From assembly GCA_019925095.2 (NCBI GenBank), contig CM034403.1, forward strand, positions 2,733,690 through 2,797,689: a stretch of DNA of 64,000 nt. Direction: 5' to 3'. The notes under the pieces are model-generated. The model did not search any database. It was given only the letters and a program-made list of their open reading frames with translations, and was not told the origin of the DNA. Numbering within the stretch: position 1 is the stretch's first letter; the number at the start of each line of letters is the position of its first letter. The translations under genes and the position numbers were made by a program. Below are positions 1-11,260 of this stretch, in pieces. This DNA comes from Dendrolimus kikuchii. Taxonomy: Eukaryota; Arthropoda; Insecta; Lepidoptera; Lasiocampidae.

Positions 1-113
1 TGTGTGGAGACTCGAGTACTCAATACTCCACTAAAACCACCCTCCTCCCATGTGCCCCGCGCTTATGGCAGGAAGAGCGTGAGACTTAGAACGTAGTTAC
101 GCCCACGCTGAAA

Positions 114-290
114 TGTCGTAAGAGGCGATAAAACAACCCACAGCCAGGTAGGGTTGAGCTGTGTACCGGTATTAGTGACCAGATTCCAGTCTGTTTAAAG
201 CGGCAGCACATTGGTAGCATCTTTGGTGTTACAAATCTCAATAGGAGATGGTAACCGCTTTCCAACTACCTGTCTGCTGAACTACATAAA
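114..290 (+). mobile_element. B element (SINE-like), degenerate copy
   Basis: Matches the interior and 3' part of the B family (TGTCGTAAGAGGCGA..., then the 'GGTAACCGCTTTCCA' block and a short A-rich end), with many differences and a deletion in the middle. It is an old copy. Bases 1-113 show nothing recognisable. Confidence 0.7.
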
Positions 291-883
291 TACAAAAGTG
301 TATGACAGCAGTGTGAATTTTATTATTGGTGGTAGACCACGACGTAATCATTATAATCAAATTGAAGATATTTTTAAATATTTGGCGATCAAAGCGCCAC
401 GGGCAAATAATGTAACACTTTCTATTCTTCTACAAAAACAGGCTAGGGTGTCAAATTCATAACTCTCTTTTTCGTGTATTGCAAGAACCATAACAAAATT
501 ACTCATACTTCCTAAATAGACGTAGCATTTTTTATCTCTACAAATCGAAATATTAAAAGCGCTTCTAGCAATATTTCATATACCTACGTTAGCAGTACGC
601 TAAGCCAATATAAAACTTTCGCATCTCATCCTTGGCGTTTCCTCGAGAAGCGGATCCTAAAGTGGTTGCTGGTTTTAATTGAAATACATAAACAACATTT
701 TCAACTGTATCTTAATGGAACAAGGTTGGATTTCTCATAGCAAGATAGGATGTCTTTGAAAATAAACCGCTAGAGTAATACGTACTTGAATCACTAAATG
801 GTCATTCAATTTGGGAATGTAAGAACTGATTTTAATAAGTATGTATTGTATCTGTGTTGAGGCAACTTTGTTAATCTTTATCT
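291..883. other. AT-rich stretch, nothing recognised
   Basis: No coding signature, tandem repeat or recognisable element was seen. It ends where a G-family copy begins. Confidence 0.5.
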
Positions 884-888
884 TATCT

Positions 889-1154
889 AATCTTATATAT
901 ACTAATATATAAAGCTGAACAGTTTGTTTGTTTGTCTGTCTGTTTGTTTGTTTAAACGCGCTAATCTCAGGAACTACTGGTCTGATTTGAAATTTTTTCA
1001 GTGTTGGATAGCCCATTTATCGAGGAAGGCTATAGGCTATATATCATCACGCTAAGACCAATAGGAGCGGAGCAGCAATGAAAAATGTTTCAAAATCGGG
1101 GGGGGGTCTTTGAATACAAATTCCACGTGGACGGCATCGCGGGCACAGCTAGTA
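889..1154 (-). mobile_element. G-family short element, subtype G1
   Basis: Read on the minus strand it has the order shared by all G1 copies: GCTGTGCCCGCGA head, a 'GCTCCGCTCCTAT' block, a 'CCTTCCTCGATAAATG' block, 'CCTGAGATTAGCGCG', then an AT-rich end with 'ATATTAGTATA'. No protein is encoded. This type is very common in moth and butterfly genomes; I cannot tell from one window whether it is a SINE, a LINE 3' end or a DNA element. Confidence 0.7.
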
Positions 1155-1405
1155 TGGTATAAAACAACATCACTTTCCGCGTCTATCTGTCTGTCTGTAT
1201 ATCCGTTAACTCCTTCTAAATCACGCAACGGGTTTTTAAACGGTTTTCACCATTAGTTAGCTAATTTTCCAAGGAGGGTTTATTCATATGCTAGCTTTGC
1301 CGGCGGCTTCGCTTGCGAAATAATCCCTAATTAAGTTTCTATGTAGGTATAATAGAACTACTTATTAGGGTTTGACCCGCGACGTGGACGCGGGGTAAGC
1401 TCTAG
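1155..1405 (-). mobile_element. G-related element, subtype G4
   Basis: On the minus strand it opens with an 'AGAGCTTACCCCGCGTCC' head and ends next to the G1 copy on its left. It resembles the copy at 36395-36597 in layout. Noncoding. Confidence 0.55.
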
Positions 1406-1539
1406 TGTGCTCATACAATGAAACATCTTTTATTTGTAATTAGAACAATGTTCATATAAATTACTAAGTTATTTTGCATAATTTCATAACGAATGCTTAT
1501 CGTTTTAATTTGCTTTGTGGAGCTAAGCCGTGGCATCAC

Positions 1540-1672
1540 TTACAGGTACTTGCGGAAGATCAGCGCTGGTTGTGGAACTAGCAATATGCTGAGCAAGAGC
1601 CTTTTTAGGACATCACAATTAATTTGTATCTTGTCCTAAATAAATATTTTTTCTTTCTTTCTTTCTTCTAAA
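1540..1672 (+). repeat. 'ATCAGCG...CAATATGCTGAG' repeat (E) ending in (TTTC)n
   Basis: Shares the 'GATCAGCG' and 'CAATATGCTGAG' blocks with 14050-14180, 43125-43215 and 50335-50450. It ends in AATAAATA followed by a short TTTC microsatellite, as expected of a retroposed 3' end. The rest of 1406-1945 shows nothing recognisable. Confidence 0.5.
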
Positions 1673-1945
1673 CAATTTTATTGAATGCTTGCGTTGCGTT
1701 CTTGCATTAGGACCAGGTTCCACACCTATTATGCATATAAACCATCTATCTCACTTTAGTATATTTTGTCTCGCTCTCGTGCTCCGAGCCTCAGAATGAA
1801 ATAAATTGAATCGAATCGGTAGGAACGCGGTGCGCGTTGGTATGTTCGGTTGCAATATTCCGCCACGCTCGCAAGTTTTGTTAGGCGCTGTCCCATCGAA
1901 GTAAATATGCGCGGCGAGGGGTTAATTATGTGAAACAGCGATTTG

Positions 1946-2086
1946 AATCAGGTCTACATAGCCTGTTAAGAGAGTAGCAGCGCATTTGTATCACCTTTGG
2001 TGTTGCAAATGTCCATAGGCGACGGTAACCGTTTTCCATCAAGTGGGCCTTCTGCCTATCTGCTCAACTCCGGCAATAAAAGAAAA
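1946..2086 (+). mobile_element. B element, 5'-truncated
   Basis: Holds the last ~140 bp of B, from the 'TTAAGAGAG' block through 'GTCCATAGGCGACGGTAACC' to the A-rich 3' end. 5' truncation with an intact 3' end is the usual result of target-primed reverse transcription. Confidence 0.75.
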
Positions 2087-2153
2087 CTCGTGTGGCACTC
2101 GACGACTGCCGCGGTAAAGCTATTGTATAGCATTTTTTTTATCAACTTATGCA

Positions 2154-2382
2154 TACATACATACATACATAACTTCACGCCAGTTCCCTTGCGGGGTAGG
2201 CACGAACTACAGAGCGCCATTTAGGCCCATTCTTACACACCTCACTTGCTTCTTTGACATTCATAACTCTTGTCATGCACACTCGTCTGTTCTTAAGGCT
2301 CCTGACATCACCCTCCGCTAGTACACGATCAATTTGATCATGGAAGGTGTGTCGTGGCCTTCCACGACTTCTGCATCCATCC
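2154..2382 (-). mobile_element. P-LINE 3' fragment (RTE-like)
   Basis: Minus-strand 3' end of the P-LINE with a CATA-type tail at its left. The TSD ACTTATGCA lies at 2145-2153 and 2383-2391. The frame encodes the C-terminal tail of reverse transcriptase (GRPRHTFHDQID motif). 5'-truncated and inactive. Confidence 0.85.
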
Positions 2383-2391
2383 ACTTATGCA

Positions 2392-2718
2392 ATTATAATT
2401 ATTTTTTTTCTTTGATATTAATTCAAGTTACACTTTTTGAGCGTGGTGACCGATTAGAAAACAAATTCATTGTTGTACATAGGTACACCTATGTATACAT
2501 ATATACCTACATGTATAGTTACGGGGCGCACATGCGTTGAGTGTGGCATTATAAAGATATGATAGACACCTATACACCTATATACTTACTTACAAACAGC
2601 TGCTTACGTATTCGTCCGATTTCGGAGCAGCTCGTCTCGATCCGTGCGAGCTTCGTACAATCGTAGCATATACATACGCGTTAAGCGAACGCTCGGCTGA
2701 GCTACATGGTAGGCGGAG
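2392..2718. other. No gene seen
   Basis: Contains a short TATA/TACC-rich stretch near 2480-2590 and a GC-richer segment at 2595-2715. I recognise no element. Confidence 0.4.
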
Positions 2719-2990
2719 TTTTTTTTTTATAGCTGGAGTACAGCAGACAGGCAGACGGCGCACCTGATGGAAAGCGGTTACCGTCGCCTATGGACGTTTA
2801 CAACACCAGAGGTGTCATCAACGCGCTGCCGGCCTCGAAGAAATTTTACGACGCCCTTTTTAAAAAAACCCATATCGTAGCGCTGTGGGAAAACCACGGC
2901 TGGGAGCTCATTCCAAATCCCCACGGTGCGCAAGAGAAACGTTCTAGAGAACCGTTGCGTACAAGAGCGAGCGGGGGGAGTGGGGGGTGT
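2719..2990 (-). mobile_element. CR1-like LINE 3' end
   Basis: Begins with a T run (poly(A) on the minus strand), then the 'CAGCAGACAGGCAGACGG' 3'-end block shared with B. It continues into sequence matching 40132-40527, which encodes the extreme C-terminus of a reverse transcriptase (a 'W-x-LPAE' type motif). 5'-truncated. The adjacent 2995-3321 shows nothing recognisable. Confidence 0.7.
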
Positions 2991-3331
2991 TAGCTTTGAT
3001 TTTCGTTACGGAATTTCTTGATTGAATAACTTAAAAATGCTGCAGGAAGAGACGCAGCAAGATCAGCATCGACACCATACGCTACTCAGTATTCGCGAAA
3101 TCCAACAGCGGCACTCTGCCCGAGGTTCTTAAAGTCAAAGCCATTCTCTATTTCAAACTGTATCCCTTGGGTAACGTTAGGATCAGTGAATATCAAAATA
3201 TTGTAAATATCAGTAACAATACAAACAGTAATGCTATTATGATTTACTGGACTTTATAAATAAATTTTAATCTTCTTTTTTTTTAATATATATTTATCAA
3301 TAAAATAATAATAGTTGACAGTTAGTTGGTA

Positions 3332-3401
3332 CATACAGACATACATACATACATAATTTCAAGCCAGTTCCCTTGCGGGGTAGGCACGAACAACAACAGA
3401 A
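3332..3401 (-). mobile_element. P-LINE, 70-bp 3' stub
   Basis: Only the 3'-terminal ~45 bp plus a (CATA)n tail are present. The 10-bp TSD TTAGTTGGTA lies at 3322-3331 and 3402-3411. It is an extremely 5'-truncated retrotransposition event. Confidence 0.9.
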
Positions 3402-3411
3402 TTAGTTGGTA

Positions 3412-4149
3412 TAGTATTTTTTTTTTTTTATAATGACATTATTGTAGGACATTAATTATTATTTATTGTAGACACAGGGACGGAGGATATCCAAAATGAT
3501 GAAAGGTTTTTTCTCGTATAAATTTCGTATAATTCGTTTTTTACAAATTCGTTACGCTGGTAATTTTTTAAACGTATATTAATGAAGTAATCAAGTATGA
3601 AGTGACTTGAAGGTCGTAAGTGACGTTTTATCTGTCACTGCTAATGTGACGTGTGACGTTTACGTATATTGTGTGGTTGTTGTTGTCGAAGGCAACTATC
3701 CAAAAGGCCAGATACGGAATTGCGTATTGTGTCTGAATATTTATTATTCTAATTTGTCTATGCCTAACTGGCCAAACATGACGCACATTTAGCTTTATAC
3801 CATCATACATATTCTGATATGTAAATACTCATGTTTAAGAAATAAATAAACTTTGACTTTAACAAATACTGTATTCAATTAATCCACGTATATGATTGAA
3901 CCTGGTACTGTTGAATTATAAGACGCTTGTTACAACCACGATACAACTAAGTATGTCATCACGCTGACAGACATACGTGTGGGTGTGATCTGAGGTTCCA
4001 TACTTACCTAATAACTCTGGGCACCCCTACAAACATATGCACTAAAATAAAAGTAAGTTATAAGCTAAACTATCTTAAAAAATTAAACTACACTGTGAAA
4101 AAAGTAACTTAAAATTAAATTCTAGGTCTAAATAAAAAAGGGGGTATAC
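3412..4149. other. AT-rich stretch, nothing recognised
   Basis: No convincing coding sequence. An AATAAATAAA run near 3840 followed by an A-rich end may be an old retroposed tail. Confidence 0.4.
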
Positions 4150-4380
4150 TTACATACATACACATAAATACATACATAACTTCACGCCAGTTCCTTTGCG
4201 GGGTAGGCACGAACAACAGAGCGCCATTTAGGCTTATTCTTACACACCTCCCTTGCTTCTTTGACATTCATAACTCTTGTCATGCACACTCGTCAGTTCT
4301 TAAGGCTCCTGACATCACCTTCTGCTAGTACACGATCAATTTGATCATGGAAGGTGTGTCGTGGTCTTCCACGACTTCTC
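4150..4380 (-). mobile_element. P-LINE 3' fragment
   Basis: Same 3' region as 2154-2382, with an interrupted CATA/CACA tail at the left. No clean TSD was found, because its right edge abuts a truncated S-type LTR. Confidence 0.8.
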
Positions 4381-4399
4381 AATATGTCTATCTATCAAG

Positions 4400-4586
4400 G
4401 GTCGACGCAATTTCCCATAAAACGTAATCCGCACACCTGCTTAATTATTCCTGCGAACGGCCTTAAACGAGTACAATACACAATAGGCTGCTTTTCTAAG
4501 TAAACAAAAGAAGTCCAAATGCGGGAAGGTAATAAACTGTGCTTTATGGCAGGAAGGTGTGCATTCACTTTTGTCGGCATGCAACA
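4400..4586 (-). mobile_element. Truncated S-type LTR
   Basis: Matches the 5' half of the S LTR on the minus strand ('TTGTCGGCATGCAACA' edge at the right, followed by ATAT). The U3-internal, TATA and 3' parts are missing. From 4590 to 5204 nothing is recognised. Confidence 0.6.
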
Positions 4587-5204
4587 ATATTAATACGTGA
4601 AGCAAAAGCTTTGTATCCCTTTTTACGAAAATTGCGCGGACGAAGGAGTATGAAGACACACTTATAGTTTATATAGAGAAGAAGCGACGAATGCTAATAT
4701 ATTTTTTTAAAATTATGCATAAAAAATACCTTAAATTAATAAAAAAAAAACATTACACACATTACCATGTATTTGACACACACACGCATAATATACTCTT
4801 TTGTTTATTGTTCAAGTCAAATTAATAGTGTAACCTTGGCGAAATCTGTGATTATAGAAGTATATTATAGTCTTTGACATTAATTATTATGGTCGAATTT
4901 CGACCACGGGCGACCACTAGTATTATTAAAAATATATCGCAAGAATTTGAATATCTATTGCCGCCATCGGAATAACTTACAGTATTGCGGCGTTTGGGGT
5001 GGAAACTCTGGGTCCGTGGGGTATTAACGCTCTGAAGGTTTATCGAGACTTTACCGAAAGTTAGATAGACCTCTCAAGCGACCAAAGGGCTGGCGTTTAT
5101 TTTGCTCAAAGGTTAAGCATTGCTATACAACGTGGTAACGCCTCCAGCCTCTTGGGAACGTTCCCGATAAGTGACAGTGGTTTGGGATCAATATTTTATT
5201 TATA

Positions 5205-5745
5205 AGTATACTTCTAGGCGCTAAGAACCTCAGCCAGAAGGCCCAGCTTGCCATACGCAACACGGTGCTGGTACCTACGCTCACGTATGGAAGCAAGAGT
5301 TGGGTATGGAAGAGAGAGCATGAAAGTAGAGTAAACGCGGTCGAGATGCGAGCACTGCGCAAAATCTGCGGAGTGACGCTCGCGGACCGCGTTCGTAATA
5401 CCGAAGTAAGAAAGAGAGTTGGTCTGAAAGAGAGTGTCGGGGTGAAGGTAAGGAAAGGAATGCCCCGGTGGTTCGGGCATGTGGAAAGAATGCATGATGA
5501 AAGAATGACTAAACAGATATACAATGCAAAAGTGGATAGATGCAGAAGTCGTGGAAGGCCACGCCACACCTTCCATGATCAAATTGATCGTGTACTAGCA
5601 GAAGGTGATGTCATAAGCCTTAAGAACAGACGAGCGTGCAAGACAAGAGTTATGAATGTCAAAGAAGCAAGTGAGGTGTGTAAGAATAAGCCTGAATGGC
5701 GCTCTGTTGTTCGTGCCTACCCCGCAAGGGAACTGCATGTATGTA
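5205..5745 (+). mobile_element. P-LINE 3' fragment with reverse-transcriptase C-terminus
   Basis: A ~160-codon open frame (from about 5265 to 5738) encodes the C-terminal region of an RTE-like reverse transcriptase: YGS-x-SWVW, then NAVEMRALR, a WFGHVERM motif and GRPRHTFHDQIDRVL. The catalytic RT and endonuclease domains are absent, so this is a 5'-truncated, inactive copy. It matches the minus-strand copies at 25734 and 60651. The 3' end runs into a short ATGTATGTAA tail. Confidence 0.85.
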
Positions 5746-5810
5746 AACAGATTTTATATCGTGATATTTTGAAAACTAAAATATGCATCAATTTCCTATA
5801 TATATGTATA

Positions 5811-6103
5811 TAAGCTGTGGTAGCGTAACGGTTAATGTACGCGTCCCAAACCCAAAGGGCGCGGGTTCGATCCTGGCTGGAACCCGTGCACCACTTAGGC
5901 AGTTTTCTGACCTAATGTGCATATTGTTATAATTACTACGTGCTAACAACGGTGAAGGAAAACATTGTCATGCAACCTGCACATCGAGATAACCGATGTG
6001 TCAAACCTGCCAAGCCGCCTTGGACTAGCGTGGCGGGTATACAGTCCGTTCCCTTATAGTGGGAGGTCCGAGCCCAGCAGTGGGACGTTTATGTGCTGTT
6101 ATT
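5811..6103 (+). mobile_element. tRNA-derived SINE (D)
   Basis: The head has an A-box-like TAGCGTAACGG and a perfect B box, GGTTCGATCC, about 40 bp later, as in tRNA-derived Pol III promoters. No CCA-ready acceptor stem is evident, so it is not a tRNA gene. The body contains 'GGAAAACATTGTCATGCAACC' like lepidopteran SINE bodies, and the tail reads 'CCCAGCAGTGGGACG', which is also found at LINE 3' ends. It is the only copy seen here. Confidence 0.7.
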
Positions 6104-6143
6104 ATATGTCTATCTAAACTTTCGATAACCGAGATGAATATAG

Positions 6144-6606
6144 TGTTACGAGTGCGGGACTCGAATTAAAATGCCGTTGGAATTACTATAGAATTTATTA
6201 GGACTATACAAACACGTATAACACAGGTACAAATATAACTGGACACAACCAGTACAAACTGCACGATTCAATAACACGCGCAAAGTCCGTCACTATATAG
6301 CTTATCGAAGGTACACGTCCGGCTCGTATCGTAATCGTCTCTTGACTGCAGGTCTCGCTAGACTCCTCCCCTCTCCATCCTGCCGTCGTTTTATACTTCA
6401 CAAATATAAGTGTGCCCGCCCGTATTGTCGACTTAATTTCCTAGAAATACGTAATTCGCACACCTGCTTAATTATTCCTACGAACGGCCATAAATTAGTA
6501 CAATAGACTATTTTTCTAAGTAAACAAAAGAAGTCCTAATGTGGGAAGGTAATAAACTGTGCTTTATGGCAGGCAGGTGTGCATTCACTTTTATCGGCAT
6601 GTAACA
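6144..6606 (-). mobile_element. Solo LTR, S family
   Basis: Starts TGTTACGAG and ends GGCATGTAACA, forming the short inverted termini typical of LTRs. The 4-bp TSD ATAG lies at 6140-6143 and 6607-6610. Inside (minus strand) are a TATAAA-type box and an AATAAA-like signal. No primer site, gag or pol follows, so it is a solo LTR left by LTR-LTR recombination. The 4-bp TSD and ATAT-like target suggest a Ty3/gypsy-type parent. Confidence 0.85.
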
Positions 6607-6904
6607 ATAGGATACATTTTATCCCCAAAAACGGATATGCTTTCAAAATATACGCAAATGAAGCAAATATACTTCCATACTCCAATAATTATCTAAAATG
6701 AACATCAGGTCTTCACATCGTATTTACGCAAATAAAGAGTAATATCGTCTAGATGCCTCCCTCGCCCAGACTGTAACAATGGTCCTTCAGTTTGTAAGGA
6801 CTCTCCGTTACTTGAACCGTTGAGTACGGCCTACATTGTTTACATTTCCTCCGTGGAATTATATGAATATTACTGCCATACTCACAGTCGAATAATTAAT
6901 AATA

Positions 6905-7083
6905 ATGGCCAAACAAACACACTATTGTATATATTCAAGCTTACCAAGTTTCGGTTGTGTTAGTTCTGGAGCCGATCCCAAACATCCAGACTATATAGTA
7001 AATAATGACAAGATATTTAGCGAAATTGATCAAGCCAGCAATCAAATCCGAGACTGCTATGTTCCAGTGAGGCAGATAAATAC
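6905..7083 (-). mobile_element. C-family SINE, diverged
   Basis: Minus-strand copy resembling 37287-37519 throughout (the 'GGAGCCGATCCCAAACA' block and 'AGTAAATAA'), but with many substitutions and a degraded B box. An old copy. Confidence 0.6.
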
Positions 7084-7119
7084 TTAACGCACATATGCAC
7101 TATGCGGCAATAAACATCA

Positions 7120-7420
7120 TATCCGTGCAGGAACGGAGAAAGAATACAATTTCCTGCAGCCGGGCGGCCTGTCGTAAGAGGCGACTAAAAACCCACAGTC
7201 AGGTGGTAGGTCATTTGCCCGACTGGATGGCTATCACCCCTGGTCTAGAGCATGCCGCCATAACAACTTTGAGTTGTGTTCCGGCATTAGTGACCAGGTT
7301 CCAGACTCCCTTAAGAGAGCGGCAGCGCATTTGGCACCTTTGGTGTTGCAAGTGTCCATAGGCGATCGTATCCAGTGGGCCGTCTGCCTGTCTGCTGAAC
7401 TCCTGCAATAGAAAAAAAAC
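7120..7420 (+). mobile_element. B element, nearly full length
   Basis: Runs from TATCCGTGCAGGAACGG to a run of eight or nine A. About 30 bp near the 3' end is missing relative to other copies. Noncoding; the ~70-codon frames that cross B copies are by-products of its low stop density. Confidence 0.85.
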
Positions 7421-7587
7421 AGGCAAAGTTCATAAAATTAACCCACTATGCTGGAGCTATCGTAGACCTATTCTAGTCGCTTAAAGCGCTCTAGGCAGCT
7501 GGATAGACACCAAAATGTATTGAATCAATAAATTTATTTTGTGAATAAATTCCCCAGTCTGGGGACCCTCTAATATTATACATCTTA

Positions 7588-7862
7588 CTAGGTGTACCCG
7601 CGACTTCGTCCGCGTGGATTTTTTTTTTTCGCGGATCCCTAAAATAAGTCGCTTGAGTCACTCCTTATAACATTCGCTATCTGCAGGTTAAAAGTCCCGT
7701 CAAAATCGGTCCAACCCTTTCGGAGATTAGCCAGGACATTCAGAGAGACAGACATGAAATTCTAAAAATTGCATTTTCGAAATCTCCTGGTCTGGATTAT
7801 CCCCCCTGATTTTTTTCACATTATTATTTTGACATTACAAACAGACACTTCAATTTTATTTA
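7588..7862 (+). mobile_element. G-family element, subtype G2
   Basis: Head GTGTACCCGCGACTTCGTC, a 'GTCAAAATCGGTCCAAC' block, and a tail with 'AGACACTTCAATTTTATTTA'. The tail is shared with 11940-12175 and the minus copy at 63722-63895. Confidence 0.65.
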
Positions 7863-7867
7863 TCTGT

Positions 7868-8300
7868 ACTAGCTGATCCAGCCACGAGTTCCCGTGGCTC
7901 AAAATTAATTTTATTACAGACTAGCTGTGCCCGCGACGTCGTGCGCGTGGAATTTGTTTTCAAGACCCCCCCGATTTTGAAACATTCTTCAATGGTGCTC
8001 CGCTCCTATTAGTCTTAGCGTGATGATGTATAATCTATAGCCTTCCTCGATAAATGGGCTATCCAACACTGAAAGAATTTTTCAAATCAGACCAGTAGTT
8101 CCTGAGATTAGCGCGTTCAAATAAACAAACTCTTCAGCTTTATATATTAGTATAAGATTAAAACAAAACCTATCCTATATCCTAAGTGAGAACAAATCCA
8201 GCAAAATAAAAAAAATCGTCAAAATCGGTTGAGTAGTTTCGAAGTACATCGCGGTTAAACACTGACACGGATTTTTTATATACACGTATAGATTTATCTA
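7868..8300 (+). mobile_element. G5 element split by a nested G1
   Basis: The left part (about 7868-7918, ACTAGCTGATCCAGCCACG) and right part (about 8160-8300, 'GTCAAAATCGGTTGAGTAG' to 'ACACGTATAGAT') together look like one element. The G1 copy between them would be the later insertion. The TSD is unclear. Confidence 0.55.
7919..8158 (+). mobile_element. G1 element nested in G5
   Basis: A full set of G1 blocks runs from GCTGTGCCCGCGACGTCG to 'ATATTAGTATAAGA'. Noncoding. Confidence 0.7.
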
Positions 8301-8561
8301 TCTACCAGCTTCCCTCGAAATCTCTCTTTCTATTCCTTGATAACAGTACATTTTTCTAGATAAATGGCACACTATCTTTACCTATATTCCTGAGAACGTA
8401 TATGCAAAATGTCGTCACGATCTGTTGAGAAGCTAAATGGCCAGTTACATGGAGAGAGTTTCTTGCCTCGAAGATACCATTGTCGAAAGAAAAAAAAATC
8501 ATGTAAACGAATGAATATCTGTATATTATTATTTTTAGTTACTAGTAATATATAATAATAT

Positions 8562-9104
8562 TTTTACAACCTAGGCGCCAACAAAGACAAATTCCACGTA
8601 CAGATTTATAGAAGCACATTTATTACCCGTCGGCATTTGAACTAATAACTAATAATATTGAAACTATTGTAATTCTTTTACGATCGCCTTCTTTTGTTTA
8701 CTTATTTATTGGCATACGTTTCTAGAGAACAGCCTAATGTTGTATTGTAATCATTAGCCAGGTGTTACGGATTTTAAAGTACAAGCTGATTCTAGGAAAT
8801 TCAGTCCACGTCGCCGTGCGGGCACATTGGATTTGTGCAGTATAAAACGATGGTCTGATTGAGGAAGGGGGCAGTCGAGCGAGAACCATGATCAAGGCGA
8901 GACGTGTGTACTACAATTGGGAATATTTATATAATAGAATAGTGACGGACTTTGCGCGTTTTATTGAATTACGACCTTCTGCATTACGTTTGGATTTGTT
9001 GTGTTTGGTTATATTTGTACCTGTGTTATATGTGTTTGTGTAGTTCTAATAAACTCTATAATAATTCCAACGGCATTTTAATTCGAGTCTCGCAACTCGT
9101 AACA
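8562..9104 (+). mobile_element. Solo LTR, S family
   Basis: Flanked by ATAT on both sides (8558-8561 and 9105-9108). The first bases are mutated from TGTTACAAC; the 3' end is CTCGTAACA. It contains a 'GTATAAAACGA' TATA-like site and 'AATAAACTCT' near the 3' end. It is longer than most S copies, sharing the 'CTTAGGCGCC'-type start with 23193-23666. Confidence 0.85.
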
Positions 9105-9146
9105 ATATATACTATAAAGGCGACACTTTAGCAGGCATTATGTTAA

Positions 9147-9460
9147 TTTTTTTTTGCAGAAGTTCAGCAGACAGGCAGACGGCCCACTTAATAGAAAGCG
9201 GTTACCATCGCCTATGGACATTTGCTGTAACACCAAAGGTGCTACAAATACGCTGCTGCTCTCTTAAGGATCACTGGACCCTGGTCACTAATGCCGGAAC
9301 ACAACACAAGGTTATTATGGCGACATGCTTTAGACCAGGGGTGGTAACCATCCAGTCGAGCAAATGCCCTACCACCTGGCTGTGGGTTGTTTAGTCGCCT
9401 CTTACGACAGGCCGCCCGGCCGCAAGAAATTGTATTCTTTCTCCATTCCTGCACGGATAA
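9147..9460 (-). mobile_element. B element, full length
   Basis: The T run at the left is its poly(A); the minus-strand 5' end is TTATCCGTGCAGGAATGG. All B blocks are present. Confidence 0.85.
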
Positions 9461-10469
9461 TAAATAAATTACATTTAAATCAAAGCTTATCATGAACTTT
9501 TTATAGCGGTCTTACTTTTATACAAAAACATTGTAAAGCGTAAAGTATCCAGTAATTGGCGAAAATCATATTAAACAGAGTTTATTGTGTGTTATAAATA
9601 TTGTAAGCTGTTGAATATGTAATAAATAAATAAACTAAACATGCGATATCGTACGTCAAAGGGCGATAATCGTCTGGTCATTGAATATTGACGTCTCTGT
9701 ATAAACAAAATACAAAATACCGTACTCATCACCGAGCTCGAAAGTCAAGTCTCGCATTAAAATCGGTTCAAACTGATTTGTACGATACTCGCAAGAACTT
9801 AACCCTTAAGACAATTATCGATATACCAAAAAGCCGCAAGACTAACGCTATCACTATCTCGTAATATACCAAGAAAATATACCCATTTCGTACAAATCAT
9901 ACAACTCCTATATAAACAGAGTGAGACAACAACACAATTAACGATCACGTGCACAAACGCGATCTACACTCTCATCGCGGATACATATGTGCTAATAGTG
10001 AGCTAAAGGGTTCAAAACTGTCGTACGAGTTCTAATTTAGACAAGTCGAGAAATCGTAGGCAAATATCTCAATGCGATTTATGTCATAGTGTAAACAAAA
10101 CTCTTAGTGATAACTACCTTACGATTATCGTATGACATAATCGTAGGCGTGTTTTTTGGTTGAATGTAAACATCTCAATGCGTAATATCCCCTACGGAAA
10201 TAGTATACGATTTCCCACCCCAAAACTTGGCATAAACTCTCTTAATGTAAATGGCCTCTAAGGCGTGAAAACGTCAGAAACATTTGCATTTACAATATTA
10301 ATTCGGATAATTTATTATATGTTTCTTGCTAGTTTCCATAAATATACTTGGAAGGCTATTACAAGTTGTTTTAGGACAGTGTAAACAAACACCAGTCTTT
10401 TAGTAGCCTAAAATAACATTGGAGCGGATTGGTACATTAAATCGATTTTCACCCGAAATTGGTCACTTC
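9461..10469. other. AT-rich stretch, no gene seen
   Basis: Only loose internal similarity was noticed: 'CTCAATGCGATTTATGTCAT' near 10070 and related words near 10130-10170. No coding signature or element was recognised. Confidence 0.45.
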
Positions 10470-11118
10470 CTTCCACCTCAGCGGTAATCACTTTATCGGA
10501 CCAACATTTTACTTTGTTAGAGCTAAAAATACAAAGTTTTTTAGGAAAAGAAAAGGAAAGGAAAAATAGAATTTTTTATTTTTTCATACTTCCGTAACTA
10601 AAATTATTAGTAGTAGTAGTCCTAGCAAAAACAGAAGACTTATAAAATTATCTTGTTTAAAACCTTCTACCTGAGCGGTAAAAAAGTTGCACGTCGTTAA
10701 AGCTAAAAATACAAAGTTTTATAGCAGGGAAACAAGAAACTTCTAAATTCCTATTTTTTCATACTTCCGTAACTAAAATTATTAGTAGTAGTAGTCCTAG
10801 CAAAAACAGAAGACTTATAAAATCATGTTGTTGATAACCTTCTACCTCATCGGTAAAACGTTTTACGTCGTTAAAGCTAAAAATACAAAGTTTTATAGCA
10901 GGGAGAAGAAGAAAGTTCTAAATTCCTATTTTTTCACGGTTCCGTAACTAAAATTACTGCTAGTAGTAGTTCTAGCAAAAACAGAAGACTTATAAAATCA
11001 TCTTGTTTATAACCTTCTACCTCAGCGGTAAAACGTTTTACGTCGTTAAAGCTAAAAATACAAAGTTCTTATATCAGAGAGAAGAAGAAAGTTCTAAATT
11101 CATATTTTTCACGGTTCC
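10470..11118. repeat. Tandem repeat, ~175-bp unit, about 3.7 copies
   Basis: The word AGCTAAAAATACAAAG recurs at 10521, 10701, 10875 and 11050, giving periods of 180, 174 and 175 bp. Each unit carries 'TTCCGTAACTAAAATTA', a short (TAG)n run, 'AAAAACAGAAGACTTATAAA' and 'CTTCTACCTCAGCGGTAAAA'. The first unit is the most diverged. Noncoding. Confidence 0.9.
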
Positions 11119-11129
11119 GTAGCTAAGTC

Positions 11130-11260
11130 GGACACGCAGACCATAGTAAACAACGGAATGAAGAAGAAGAGGAAGAGAAGAATTGACTTGAACCAGAAGT
11201 GTATGCGTTCCCGCGACCTAAGCCGGCAAAGGCCCACTCGACCACAGAGGCCGGCAAATG
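11130..11260 (-). mobile_element. C-family SINE, degraded
   Basis: Both ends match C ('CAGACCATAGTAAACAACGG' and 'CGACCACAGAGGCCGGC'), but the central B-box region is replaced by a purine-rich (GAAGAA) stretch. It follows directly on the tandem array. Confidence 0.6.
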
